A stretch of 64,000 nt of DNA, from positions 558,001-622,000 of the forward strand of contig CAJQUN010000014.1 in assembly GCA_907163345.1 (NCBI GenBank), written 5' to 3'. The notes under the pieces were generated by a model. That model made no database searches, was not told where the DNA came from, and saw only the letters and a program-made list of their open reading frames with translations. The DNA is from Haberlea rhodopensis. Lineage: Eukaryota > Streptophyta > Magnoliopsida > Lamiales > Gesneriaceae. The position numbers and the translations under genes are program-made. Shown piece after piece: positions 29,446 to 40,660 of this stretch. The first letter of the stretch is position 1. The number at the start of each line of letters is the position of its first letter.

Positions 29446-30917
29446 TGATGTGACTAGAAATAGACACATCTTGAGTGCTTAATTGTCTACGATTTGGTAG
29501 GTTTTGATGGATAAATTGATACGTATGCTACCTAATCGTATATTTGTGTAATTGTAGGTACCATCGAAGAAAACGAGCTAAAAACGATGTGTAAAGACCA
29601 AGGAGAGACATGGACATGACAAGGACTCAAAGTTGATCAAGAAAAGGGCAAAAACGTAATTTTGGAAGTGGCAATCGATCGCCCGGAAGTGGCAATCGAT
29701 CGCATATGGACAGAAACATTTTCAACAAATTTGAAGAGTCGGCGATCGATCGCGAAGGAGTGGCGATCGATCGCCACTTTATAGCGATCGATCGCCTCAA
29801 TGAATTTTCCGAAAAAAAATAATGCAGCGATCGATCGCCACATTCAAGGCGATCGATCGCCGAAGAGTCCGAAAATAAGGAAATTAGGTCTTTTACCATG
29901 TTTAGAAGATTGTAACCTATTTTATCAATTACCAACCCCCATAACTCGAGATTATTCAGTCATTAGCAGCAAGTTTTCATAGTTTTTGATACTTTAGAAT
30001 ATTTTGGAGATTTTAGGTTATTTTGTTTTCAAGTTTTCTTCAAGAACAACGAAGAACGGAACCGGAATCGACAAGCCGGAATCGTGGTTTATAATAGTAA
30101 TTTCTTTTCCTTTTTTTATTTAATGTTTTCCATTGAATTTTTATTGTTTTTAGATTTCATTATGCTAGGCTAAAATTCTTCGATTCTTGGTTGAAGGGAT
30201 ACCTGTTTTTGGAATTGAACCTTTTATGAAAATTTGGTTTGATTGTTGAATTATATTTCGATTTCAATTCGTTTCTTAAATTTCGAATTCCATGATTGTT
30301 TTGTTTGTGTATTAGTCCGATCACCTAATATTCAATTGCATAATCGATAGTTTGTTAAGAAACAACTAAGATCAATAATTAACCTGCTGTAGGTGTTGTT
30401 GAATTCTTAGGAGAAACGGTTGAGTAATCAATTTTAACGGCGGTAGTTTTCATTGATTAGATTTATCGAACTCATTAGTTTTGAAAACTATCATTGATTT
30501 AATCATTAACGGCTGTAGTGGTGATTAGAGATTTGATAAGGGTTCAATTGAATGCTGTTTTCTCTTTGACTACGAATACGATGAGTAGGAATTGAATTTC
30601 CAATCGATAGATAATTGAAAGAATTCGAATGTTTTGATTTGATGATTAAAAGATAATTTTCCAAAAGTACGGTTACCTGGAAACCAAGAATCGCTTCGCT
30701 CTCATAAGTATAAATCATCTTAGTAATCTCGCTAATTAGTTTAATTTTAGAATTTGTTTAGTAGTAATCATTCCTCCTATAACCCCCTCGTTACTATTCA
30801 CTTTTGGCACAAAATAAATTTACCTTCCCTGTGAGATCGATCCCTACTTCCACTACTACATATTTTTGTCATTAACTGAAGAAGGGTTAATTTGGGCGTA
30901 CACGATAAACGCTACCA
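29446..30917 (+). mobile_element. Element E: 5' LTR (1,472 bp)
   Basis: TGATGTGACTAG to AACGCTACCA. It has seven palindromes at 29671-29860; one unit of 31 bp present in the 3' LTR is missing here. Confidence 0.93.
29671..29860. repeat. Palindrome array, 7 sites, E 5' LTR
   Basis: Starts at 29671, 29692, 29742, 29763, 29784, 29827 and 29849: spacings 21-50-21-21-43-22. The first two are GCAATCGATCGC, the rest GCGATCGATCGC. Confidence 0.94.
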
Positions 30918-30922
30918 AATTT

Positions 30923-30939
30923 TGGCGCCGTTGCCGGGG
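30923..30939 (+). other. Primer binding site of element E
   Basis: TGGCGCCGTTGCCGGGG, the primer site typical of Athila/Tat elements, five bases after the LTR. Confidence 0.88.
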
Positions 30940-31019
30940 AAGGCAATATTTATTAGTGTCGATTTTTTGTTATTTCATTTTTGATATTTGTTTTCCCGCA
31001 TTACTACTGAGGTTTGTTG

Positions 31020-32725
31020 ATGAGTACAGGCGGATCGTTTGATTACAAGGATAATTCATATTACGATCCAGAAATCGAGATGACGCTGCACCAAAGAAGG
31101 AGAGATACTCGGAGACAAGAAGCGGAGGAAAGGAACGATATGGCTGCAAACCAAAGTCTACGCCAACTGGCCAATCCAGATTTGGACCAACAACCTCTCT
31201 GCATAACTTTCCCTGCTTTCGCAACTAATGTAAGTTTTGAACTTAAATCGGGACTCATACATTTGTTGCCTTCTTTTCATGGACTCGCAGGAGAGGATCC
31301 CCACAAGCATCTGATGGAGTTTCATGTGGTTTGCACCACCATGAAACCCACGGGAATTACTGAAGATCAAATCAAGTTAAGGGCTTTCCCTTTTTCTTTA
31401 AAGGATGCGGCGAAAGACTGGCTCTTCTACCTACCACCAGGATCCATCACAACATGGATGGACCTCCAAAGAACATTTTTGGAGAAGTACTTTCCAGCAT
31501 CAAGAGCGGCTAACATACGCAAGGAGATCTACTCCATTAGACAATTCAGTGGAGAAACATTGCATGAGTATTGGGAACGCTTCAAAAAGCTGTGTGCAAG
31601 TTGCCCACAACACCAGATAAGTGCACACTTACTCATTCAATACTTTTATGAAGGTTTATTGTCTAGTGACAGGAACTTAGTCGATGCTGCGAGTGGGGGA
31701 GCCTTTGTCGATAAAACACCGGATGATGCGCGGAGCTTGATAGCCAACATGGCAGCCAACTCACAGCAGTTTGGCAACTTTCGACAGGAACCAGCACAAT
31801 GGAAACAAGGGGAGGTAAATGTTTCCAGCCTTGAACAACAACTGATAGATTTGACGTTTCTTGTGCGTGGTATGACAGGTGGCAATGTGGGAAAGGTAAA
31901 ACCTTGTGGTATATGTTTGGAGATGAGTCATACCACTGATGCATGTCCATCACTTCAAGGACATCAGCTGAGCAAGTGCATGCAGCAGGGGGATTTCCGG
32001 GACAGCCCCAACGAAGACATGACCCTTACTCCAACACATACAATCCAGGATGGAGAGACCACCCTAACTTGAGTTATGGACCGCCGATAAATCACGTTCC
32101 TCCTCAAGCGCCACAACAACACCCTCCGCCATACAGACCACTTTTTCAGAGGGCACAACAACAACCCAATTATCCTTCTACTACTGACAGGTTAGAGGTT
32201 ATAATTCAAGATCTTGCTCACAATGTTACTAAATTTCAACAGGAAACAAGATCGAGCATTCAAATCTTGAATACCCAAGTGGGTCAAATAGCCACTGCAC
32301 TTAATAGAGTTGAAGCAATCGGATCAACCACACTACCATCCCAAACAGTGGTAAATCCGAGAGAAAATGTCAATGCAGTCACAACTAGGAGTGGGAAGGA
32401 ATTTGAAGTATCAGATGAGATAGAGAAAGAAGCATCAAAAGGTGAGGAAGAAAAAGAAAAGGAAGTTGGAGGAAAGACCGGGATAGCACACGAGGCACCA
32501 AAAGGTAAGCCCCCTTCTTTTTCTGAGTATAAAGTACCACCCCCTTTTCCCCAAGCTTTGAAAGATAACAGGAAGGACGCTGGACTCAAAGGCTTATATG
32601 AGACCTTCCGAAGATGTGAGATAAACATCCCATTGCTGGACGCCATTCAACAAGTACCTCGCTATGCGAAGTTTCTAAAGGAATTGTGTACTGCCAAGAG
32701 GAGTCATCAATTGAAGGGACCCTAG
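31020..32725 (+). pseudogene. Element E: gag, with frameshift
   Basis: Starts at ATG 31020 (MSTGGSFDYKD). It has the gag core (HLLPSFHGLAGEDPHKHLME, LRAFPFSLKDAAKDWLFYL, WERFKKLCASCPQHQ, DAASGGAFVDKTPDDARSLI) and a CCHC knuckle (CGICLEMSHTTDAC, about 31905-31945). Between about 31960 and 32070 the frame shifts. The continuing text is GGFPGQPQRRHDPYSNTYNPG, a coiled basic/acidic linker (EIEKEASKGEEEKEKE) and YKVPPPFPQALKDNRKD, ending at an in-frame TAG (32723). Upstream of protease, so protease and RT would need readthrough even without the shift. Confidence 0.88.
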
Positions 32726-32755
32726 AAGGTTGAACTAGGTGAGAACGTTTCAGCA

Positions 32756-35095
32756 GTGATACAGAGGAAAATCCCTGCCAAGTGTAAGGATCCAGGTATG
32801 TTCTCTATTCCATGCACCATTGGTACCACTCGACTTGAAAAAGCCATGTTAGATCTAGGAGCATCAATTAATGTTATGCCATATTCCATATATGCTTCTT
32901 TACAACTTGGTCCCTTGAGTCCTACTGGATTGGTAATTCAATCAGGGGATAGATCTAGTGCATATCCTAGGGGTTTGATTGAAGATGTGTTGGTGCAAGT
33001 AACTGAACTAGTCTTCCCTGCTGATTTTTATATCCTTGACATGGAAAATGGTGATAAGAGTAGTCCTATATTGTTAGGAAGACCGTTTCTCAAAACATCT
33101 AAGACTAAGATAGATGTGCATAGTGGTACCCTCACTATGGAATTTGATGGTGAGATTGTTACATTTAACATCTATGATGCCATGAAATATCCTTGCAATA
33201 ATGATGATACTGTGTACTCTGTTGATGTTATTGATTACCTGTCCCAGGATGTTTTTGAGAATACAGGGAAAGATGAACTGGAAAGCACTCTTACCACGGA
33301 CATGGAGAAGGAAGACGAAGCACTACCCCTCATGAACGAAGTGAAGCACACCGTTGACGCACTGGATGATACACCTGAGCTATCTCAGTCAGGTACTGTT
33401 TCTTTTATATCATTACCTGTTTCTAATACCAGGATTCCCCCATCTGTTTTGCAGGCACCCAAAATCGAGCTTAAGCCGCTGCCAACTCATCTCAAGTACG
33501 TATTCCTTGGTGAAGGTAATACACTACCAGTGATCATCTCCAGCAAGTTGGGGGATGATCAAGAGAAGGACCTGATTCATGTGCTCAAGGAGCACAAGAC
33601 TGCTATAGGTTGGACCATTGCAGACATAAAGGGAATCAGTCCCTCCACATGCATGCACCGGATTTTACTAGAGGAAGGAGGAAGCCCCACACGGCAACCA
33701 CAAAGGAAGCTGAACCCACCCATGATGGATGTGGTGAAGGAGGAGATTCTGAAGCTCTTATCAGTTGGCGTGATATATCCTATATCTGATAGCCAATGGG
33801 TTAGTCCGGTACAAGTGGTTCCTAAGAAGACCGGTATTACTGTGATCAAGAACAAAGACGATGAACTTATACCCACACGCATTCAAAATGGCTGGCGCGT
33901 GTGCATTGATTACCGGAAGCTCAACGCTGTGACTCGAAAGGACCATTTCCCTCTACCTTTTATTGATCAGATGCTTGAGAGGTTAGCATGCCATTCATTT
34001 TACTGTTTTCTTGACGGTTACTCGGGTTATTTTCAGATTGCAATCGCTTCGGAGGACCAAGAAAAGACCACTTTCACATGTCCGTTCGGCACATTCGCAT
34101 ACTGTCGCATGCCCTTTGGCCACTGCAATGCCCCAGCTACTTTTCAACGGTGTATGGTAAGTATCTTTTCCGAGTTTATTGAACATATCTTAGAGGTATT
34201 CATGGATGATTTTACTGTTTACGGTAACTCATTCAAGGATTGCTTATCTAGGCTTCCACTGGTTTTGAAAAAGTGCATTGACACTAACCTTGTTTTAAAT
34301 TCTGAAAAATGTCATTTTATGGTCGAACAAGGTATAGTGCTAGGTCATGTTGTATCTGCCAATGGTATAGAGGTCGATAAGGCAAAAATTGATGTCATGC
34401 AATCTTTACCTTATCCTACTTGTGTTCGGGATGTGCGCTCGTTTCTTGGTCATGCAGGTTTTTACAGGAGGTACATCAAAGACTTTGCCAAGATAGCTAC
34501 ACCTTTGTGTAAGCTACAACAAAAGGATGTCCCATTTGAGATGACTGACGAAGGCAAGAGCGCTTTTGATACACTAAAGAAGTCATTGACTTCTACCCCT
34601 ATTATCCAACCACCCGACTGGAACAAGCCTTTCGAGATCATGTGCGATGCAAGTGATTATGCGGTTGGTGCTGTCTTGGGACAAAAAGAGGGCAATGCTT
34701 CACATGCCATCTACTACGCATCCAAAACCTTGAATGACGCCCAACGCAACTACTCTACTACTGAGAAGGAGCTATTAGCAGTTGTTTTTGCTCTTGAAAA
34801 ATTTAGATCTTATTTACTTGGTACTAAAGTGATTGTTTATTCTGATCATGCAGCTCTTCGCTACCTGATGACGAAGAAGGAGGCAAAACCAAGGTTAATA
34901 AGATGGATTTTGCTCTTGAGTGAATTCGACATCCAAATCAAAGATAAGAAGGGCAGCAAGAACAAAGTAGCGGACCACTTAAGCCGCCTACCACATTTGG
35001 ACGATGAGCTGTGTTTGAAGGAGGAGTTTCCGGATGAGCACCTTTTCGCCATACACGACAATTTACCATGGTACGCTCATCTTGTGAATTTTTAG
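32756..35095 (+). CDS. Element E: protease-RT-RNase H segment
   Basis: 779 open codons in the same frame as the stretch before the TAG at 32723. Protease has KAMLDLGASINVMPYSIY. RT has WRVCIDYRKLNAVTRKDHF, FYCFLDGYSGYFQIAIASED, FGTFAYCRMPFGHCNAPATF and the catalytic FMDDF. RNase H has IMCDASDYAVGAVLGQKEG, TEKELLAVVFALEKFRSYL and YSDHAALRYL. It ends at LVNF with TAG where one frame change separates it from integrase. RT copies the RNA; the catalytic aspartates are present. This is the best preserved RT of the window. Confidence 0.92.
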   Translation: MIQRKIPAKCKDPGMFSIPCTIGTTRLEKAMLDLGASINVMPYSIYASLQLGPLSPTGLVIQSGDRSSAYPRGLIEDVLVQVTELVFPADFYILDMENGDKSSPILLGRPFLKTSKTKIDVHSGTLTMEFDGEIVTFNIYDAMKYPCNNDDTVYSVDVIDYLSQDVFENTGKDELESTLTTDMEKEDEALPLMNEVKHTVDALDDTPELSQSGTVSFISLPVSNTRIPPSVLQAPKIELKPLPTHLKYVFLGEGNTLPVIISSKLGDDQEKDLIHVLKEHKTAIGWTIADIKGISPSTCMHRILLEEGGSPTRQPQRKLNPPMMDVVKEEILKLLSVGVIYPISDSQWVSPVQVVPKKTGITVIKNKDDELIPTRIQNGWRVCIDYRKLNAVTRKDHFPLPFIDQMLERLACHSFYCFLDGYSGYFQIAIASEDQEKTTFTCPFGTFAYCRMPFGHCNAPATFQRCMVSIFSEFIEHILEVFMDDFTVYGNSFKDCLSRLPLVLKKCIDTNLVLNSEKCHFMVEQGIVLGHVVSANGIEVDKAKIDVMQSLPYPTCVRDVRSFLGHAGFYRRYIKDFAKIATPLCKLQQKDVPFEMTDEGKSAFDTLKKSLTSTPIIQPPDWNKPFEIMCDASDYAVGAVLGQKEGNASHAIYYASKTLNDAQRNYSTTEKELLAVVFALEKFRSYLLGTKVIVYSDHAALRYLMTKKEAKPRLIRWILLLSEFDIQIKDKKGSKNKVADHLSRLPHLDDELCLKEEFPDEHLFAIHDNLPWYAHLVNF

Positions 35096-36318
35096 CTTCT
35101 AATGTGCTACCACATGAACTCTCTAGGGCCCAACGAGCCAAGATCAGAAGTGATGCCAAGTACTACGTCTGGGATGACCCTTACTTATGGAAGAACTGTG
35201 CGGACCAAATCATTCAACGATGCATACCCGAGACAGAGGTAAATGCCATTCTTACATTCTGCCACTCATATGCGTGTGGTGGACATTTTGGAGCAAAGAG
35301 GACGTCGAGAAAGGTACTGGAATGTGGATTCTTTTGGCCCACACTATTTCGTGACTCATATCTTTTCTGCAAGAACTGTGCACAATGTCAACTGACAGGT
35401 AATCTCTCCCAAAGAAAGGAGATGCCCCAACAACCCATTCTCATTTCTGAAATTTTTGATGTGTGGGGCATCGACTTTATGGGACCTTTTCCTATGTCTT
35501 TTGGTCATATCTATATACTGCTTGCTGTTGATTATGTATCAAAATGGGTGGAAGCTATAGCTACCCGGACTGACGATTCCAAGGTTCTTGCAGATTTTAT
35601 CAAGCATAACCTTTTTCTCTAGATTTGGAATCCCACGAGCCATCATCAGTGATCGAGGGACACACTTCTGCAATCGGACAGTGGATAGTCTATTCAAGAA
35701 GTACCACGTCACTCACAAGGTCTCCACTGCCTATCATCCGCAAACAAATGGCCAAGCCGAGGTCTCCAACCGCGAAATCAAGGCCATATTGGAGAAAACC
35801 GTCAACCCAACACGGAAAGATTGGAGCTTGAGACTTGATGATGCACTATGGGCCTACAGAACCGCATACAAGACCCCGATAGGTATGTCCCCTTATAGAC
35901 TGATTTTTGGTAAACCGTGTCATCTCCCTGTAGAGTTGGAGCACAAGCGTACTGGGCAGTGAAGAACTTCAACATGAACTATGATGAAAGTGGAGTGCAT
36001 AGGAAGCTGCAATTGCAAGAGCTCGAGGAGATTCGAAATGAGGCATATGAAAATGCCAGATGTTACAAGGAGAAGACAAAGGATTTTCACGACAAGATGA
36101 TCTCTAGGAGGCATTTTGAAGTTGGTTAGAAAGTTCTCCTTTACCATTCCCGCCGTCGTCTATTTCCAGGTAAGCTTCGTTCCAGGTGGCATGGTCCTTA
36201 TGTAGTTACTAATGTGTCTTCCTATGGTGCAGTTGAGATTCAGAGTTTGGACACCACGAAGACATTCACAGTGAATGGTCACCGATTGAAGCACTACTAT
36301 GAAGGTGTCCAAGATTAA
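35068..36318 (+). pseudogene. Element E: integrase remnant, three frames
   Basis: Zinc-binding region (CHSYACGGHFGAKRTSRKVL, CKNCAQCQ), first catalytic Asp in IFDVWGIDFMGPFP, second in IISDRGTHFCN, Glu in QTNGQAEVSNREIK. The tail WHGPYVVTNVSSYGAVEI and VNGHRLKHYYEG ends at TAA 36316. Frameshifts lie near 35610 (after KHNLF) and 35945 (after ELEHK), with an in-frame TAG at 36127. Only small indels separate it from an intact domain. Confidence 0.88.
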
Positions 36319-37805
36319 GACGGCGGACGAGTTGACATCAAGGTGTCTCTAGAAGACCCACCTAACTTCGACTGAGGAAGGGGATAGCGTCGGGCCACCG
36401 ACGTTAAACAGAGGCGCTGCTTGGGAGGCAACCCAAGGGGAGTTAGTTTCCCTTTTACCCTTTTATTTTACTGCTTTATTATTTAGATTTTTCTTTTCTC
36501 TTGTCTTTTGCCTTACATTGGGGACAATGTAAGATTTAAGTATGGGGGAGGGATTGGTAGTGTGTTATTGTTTTTCTTATTGCAAAAATACAAAAAAATC
36601 GAAAAATTTTAAAATTTTGAGCTCATAGTTAGTAATGAACACATGCTTAGAATCACTAGCCCATGATGAAACCTAATAAATGGCATGCATGTTTTTGAAC
36701 ATAGGTGGATTGTTAACCTTGGAACACTTTGAACTCTAATGCAAAGTGTACTTTAACGTAGTAAGTTGAATATTTTGAGCACATTATTGTCATGACTTGT
36801 GAAGTGTGCATAACTTAGTGAAGATTGTGTGAACTTTGTGATAGTCTTAAGAAGTCTCTAATACATGCTAGAACTTAACTACATGCTCTTTGAGGCGTAT
36901 GTCTAGACTACTTGCAAACATGAAAATGATATAGGCGATCTTTGATGCGTTTGAGCCTTTCAAGCTTACCATGTAAACAAAATCATTCTCTAGTACCTAT
37001 TTTGAGCCTTAAATGTAAAAGAATGGTAGTATGCTAAGCATACTAAAGGCCCCCATTCAACATTTCTTGACTAGCTTATCATCCTACCCTTTAAGCCTAA
37101 ATGTGATTTTTATCCATACCTTTTAAGGGAGTATGATGTATTTCATTCAAATGCACTTGGGAATCATTGAAATATATTTGTGAGCTTAATTGTCAAAAGA
37201 ATGGAATGCATGAAAGAAAAAGAAATGCCTTGAAAAAAAATAGATAAAAATATGACTCCAAGGGGAGCCAAGGCACAAAAGAAGAAAAGTGTTGAAATAA
37301 ACCTTGTGAAAAAGAACGAAGTTGAAAAATTCATACAAGAAGAGAAGCTTTTAGTGCGCATTTCATCATACTCTCTTGTTTGAATATCCTTACCCTTTCT
37401 TTCATAAGCCAATACCTAGGCCAAGCTACAAGCTAATAAAGACCTACTTGATTTGTGTTTGCAAAGTAGCTAAGATAGTGGAGAAGGGTGTGCAAGTGAG
37501 CTTATACTTGTGTTAGTGTATGACTTGAACTATCATGGCTTTGCATATTTTGAATCTATAATTTGTACACAACACTTGTTTATGACCACACACACACGTT
37601 CACTACTTCGTTGGGTACGAAATGTTTAGGGATTGAACTTGTTCCACTGTTAACTTTTCACCGCCGTTCATTATTATGCATGTTAAAATTGTTGAGGCAT
37701 TAAAGTGATGACAAGTTGCTTTGTTATGAACCTATGAGCCAACCAAAAATATTATAGTTTTATTTGTTTACTCGAGGTCGAGTAAAGAGTAAGTATGGGG
37801 GAGTT
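36319..37805 (+). mobile_element. Element E: 3' non-coding region
   Basis: About 1.5 kb between pol and the 3' LTR, the place where some Athila elements carry an env-like frame. I see no such frame. It contains GCGCTGCTTGGGAGGCAACC (36414-36433), a motif I recall as common in Athila elements, and 'aagtatggggga' twice (36538 and just before the LTR), the second serving as the purine tract. Confidence 0.75.
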
Positions 37806-39307
37806 TGATGTCACTAGAAATAGACACATCTTGAGTGCTTAATTGTCTACGATTTGGTAGGTTTTGATGGATAAATTGATACGTATGCTACCTAATCGTA
37901 TATTTGTGTAATTGTAGGTACAATCGAAGAAAACGAGCTAAAAACGATGTGTAAAGACCAAGGAGAGACATGGACATGACAAGGACTCAAAGTTGATCAA
38001 GAAAAGGGCAAAAACGTAATTTTGGAAGTGGCAATCGATCGCCCGGAAGTGGCAATCGATCGCCTATGGACAGAAACATTTTCAACAAATTTGAAGAGTC
38101 AGCGATCGATCGCGAAGGAGTGGCGATCGATCGCCAAAGTCTACTGGAGCTCAGCGATCGATCGCCACTTTATAGTGATCGATCGCCTCAATGAATTTTC
38201 CGAAAAAAAATAATGCAGCGATCGATCGCCACATTCAAGGCGATCGATCGCCGAAGAGTCCGAAAATAAGGAAATTAGGTCTTTTACCATGTTTAGAAGA
38301 TTGTAACCTATTTTATCAATTACCAACCCCCATAACTCGAGATTATTCAGTCATTAGCAGCAAGTTTTCATAGTTTTTGATACTTTAGAATATTTTGGAG
38401 ATTTTAGGTTATTTTTTTTCAAGTTTTCTTCAAGAACAACGAAGAACGGAACCGGAATCGACAAGCCGGAATCGTGGTTTATAATAGTAATTTCTTTTCC
38501 TTTTTTTATTTAATGTTTTCCATTGAATTTTTATTGTTTTTAGATTTCATTATGCTAGGCTAAAATTCTTCGATTCTTGGTTGAAGGGATACCTGCTTTT
38601 GGAATTGAACCTTTTATGAAAATTGGGTTTGATTGTTGAATTATATTTCGATTTCAATTCGTTTCTTAAATTTTGAATTCCATGATTGTTGTGTTTGTGT
38701 ATTAGTCCGATCACCTAATATTCAATTGCATAATCGATAGTTTGTTAAGAAACAACTAAGATCAATAATTAACCGGCTGTAGGTGTTGTTGAATTCTTAG
38801 GAGAAACGGTTCAGTAATCAATTTTAACGGCTGTAGTTTTCATTGATTAGATTTATCGAACTCATTAGTTTTGAAAACTATCATTGATTTAATCATTAAC
38901 GGCTGTAGTGGTGATTAGAGATTTGATAAGGGTTGAATTGAATGCTGTTTTCTCTTTGACTACGAATAAAATGAGTAGGAATTGAATTTCCAATCTATAG
39001 ATAATTGAAAGAATTCGAATGTTTTGATTTGATGATTAAAAGATAATTTTCCAAAAGTACGGTTACCTGGAAACCAAGAATCGCTTCGCTCTCATAAGTT
39101 TAAATCATCTTAGTAATCTCGCTAATTAGTTTAATTTTAGAATTTGTTTAGTAGTAATCATTCCCCCTATAACCCCCTCGTTACTATTCACTTTTGGCAC
39201 AAAATAAATTTACCTTCCCTGTGAGATCGATCCCTACTTCCACTACTACATATTTTTGTCATTAACTGAAGAAGGGTTAATTTGGGCGTACACGATAAAC
39301 GCTACCA
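37806..39307 (+). mobile_element. Element E: 3' LTR (1,502 bp)
   Basis: TGATGTCACTAG to AACGCTACCA, followed by AAATG. It carries eight palindromes, against seven in the 5' LTR. Confidence 0.93.
38031..38251. repeat. Palindrome array, 8 sites, E 3' LTR
   Basis: Starts at 38031, 38052, 38102, 38123, 38154, 38175, 38218 and 38240. Spacings are 21-50-21-31-21-43-22, close to the mirror image of D's 21-41-21-20-22-50-21. Confidence 0.94.
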
Positions 39308-39312
39308 AAATG
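39308..39312. repeat. Target duplication of element E, right copy (AAATG)
   Basis: Matches 29441-29445. Confidence 0.93.
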
Positions 39313-39945
39313 CTTGGTCATGTGGGCTGGTAGAGCATTTCAGGGTGCATGTTATGCATGTTGGGTAATTGGGTGTTTTAATGGCTCACATGTGTTGGTA
39401 GTCATTTATTTTGTGAAACATGCATTTAATTGGAATTTGGTGCATTGTGGTGAAATGTGTTTAAAATACCATGTTGGGGTATAATTTACATCATGTTAAT
39501 TGTTGGGGTACAAATTTAAATAAAGGTTTAACCCTTTACCTCACCCCCTTTTATTCCACTTTATCCCTTCACTCAAAATCCCCAATCTCTCCCAAACCCT
39601 TACTTTCCCCTCAAACTCGATTTTTGCTCCTAAGTGGGAAGGAAGTCCTTGCAAAAGGTTCATTTTGGTGATTCATGGTAAGATTTAATGCCTAGGATGT
39701 TTATATATCACTTCTTGTTGTTCTTGAAGTGTTTGGTTTGAGTTTTGGTAGGATTTTAAAAGGGTTTGAAATGGGTTTGTTTGGGTTAGTGTGATTTTTG
39801 GTGGGATGTTGGATTTTTGGTGGTTTTATGAGGTGTGTTGAAGGTTTTCAGTGTTTTAATGTTTTTGAGTTGTTGGTATAAATGGTGTTGAGGTTGATGA
39901 AGGTTTCAAAGTGCAAAAATGGTGATTTTCGTGGTACAGGGGCTG

Positions 39946-40153
39946 GCGATCGATCGCCCATTTTTGGCGATCGATCGCGAGCAAGCAGTAGGCTCCAGAA
40001 GCCTTTGGCGATCGATCGCCACTTTTGGGCGATCGATCGGTGAGGTTGGCGATCGATCGCGTCAAAAGTGGCGATCGATCGCCGAAAGCAAAAATTTGAT
40101 GGATCGGGCAGTGTGATCTCGCGATCGATCGGGACGTCTTGGCGATCGATCGC
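39946..40153. repeat. Palindrome array, 8 sites, D LTR
   Basis: Starts at 39946, 39967, 40008, 40029, 40049, 40071, 40121 and 40142: spacings 21-41-21-20-22-50-21. Six sites are GCGATCGATCGC and two end in GG. In element orientation C has the same series (21-41-21-19-22-50-21). Confidence 0.95.
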
Positions 40154-40313
40154 GAGACACATAAATGTGTGTTTTTGGCATTTTTGTGGAATTTTTGGAT
40201 ATTGGACTATAATTGGCATCTAATATTGATTTGTATGGTTGTGTATAACCATCCCAGGTACCAACAACATCGAGGAGATAAAGTTATACAACTTCTCCAC
40301 TTTTGAGACTAAG

Positions 40314-40331
40314 GTACGTAGTGAGACGTAC
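40314..40331 (+). promoter_or_regulatory. GTACGT inverted repeat / donor-like site, D LTR
   Basis: ACTAAG|GTACGT-AGTGAG-ACGTAC. With the acceptor at 41371 it would bound a 1,058-nt leader intron. Confidence 0.55.
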
Positions 40332-40489
40332 GAGCATCGGACGGTAAAACGTGTTACAACTTTGATGATGTATATTGTGAATATTGTGTCCTTATATATG
40401 ATGAAATATTTGAAATGATAGTGTTATATCATGATATTGGAATCAATTGTGTTTGATTATTGTGGTAGAATTGATGAATGTTCCGGTAG

Positions 40490-40660
40490 CCTTTATCTCC
40501 GAGCGAGGGAGGTACTTGTCGCTGTCATATGAAGCGATGGTAGTATGATATTTGCCGCTGTCATGTCTAAGCGAGGTAACATGCCGCTGTCATTGTCGAA
40601 GCGAGGGATATCATATGATGCCGCTATATGTCGAAGCGAGGGGTCCTAAAATTCCGCTGT
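40490..40660. repeat. GCCGCT/AGCGAGG repeats, D LTR
   Basis: Four or five alternations of GCCGCTGTCAT and GAAGCGAGG. It is the reverse complement of the AGCGGC/CCTCGCTT blocks in minus-strand B and C, so the motif is shared. Confidence 0.7.

Larger units (their letters stand above)
29446..39307 (+). mobile_element. Element E: complete Athila-type Ty3 retrotransposon (9,862 bp)
   Basis: LTRs of 1,472 and 1,502 bp, TSD AAATG, a TGGCGCCGTTGCCGGGG primer site, and a gag-PR-RT-RH-IN order with Athila-type motifs (MLDLGASINVMP, FYCFLDGYSGY, FMDDF). A non-coding 1.5 kb follows pol. By eye the LTRs differ at about 19 positions plus one 31-bp unit (about 1.3%). Coding frames are broken at several points. 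It sits in D's 5' LTR. Confidence 0.94.

Noticed and set aside
36319..37805. env-like gene in the Athila element
   Set aside because: No frame of useful length on the sense strand; the 82-codon minus-strand frame near 37164 has no support.
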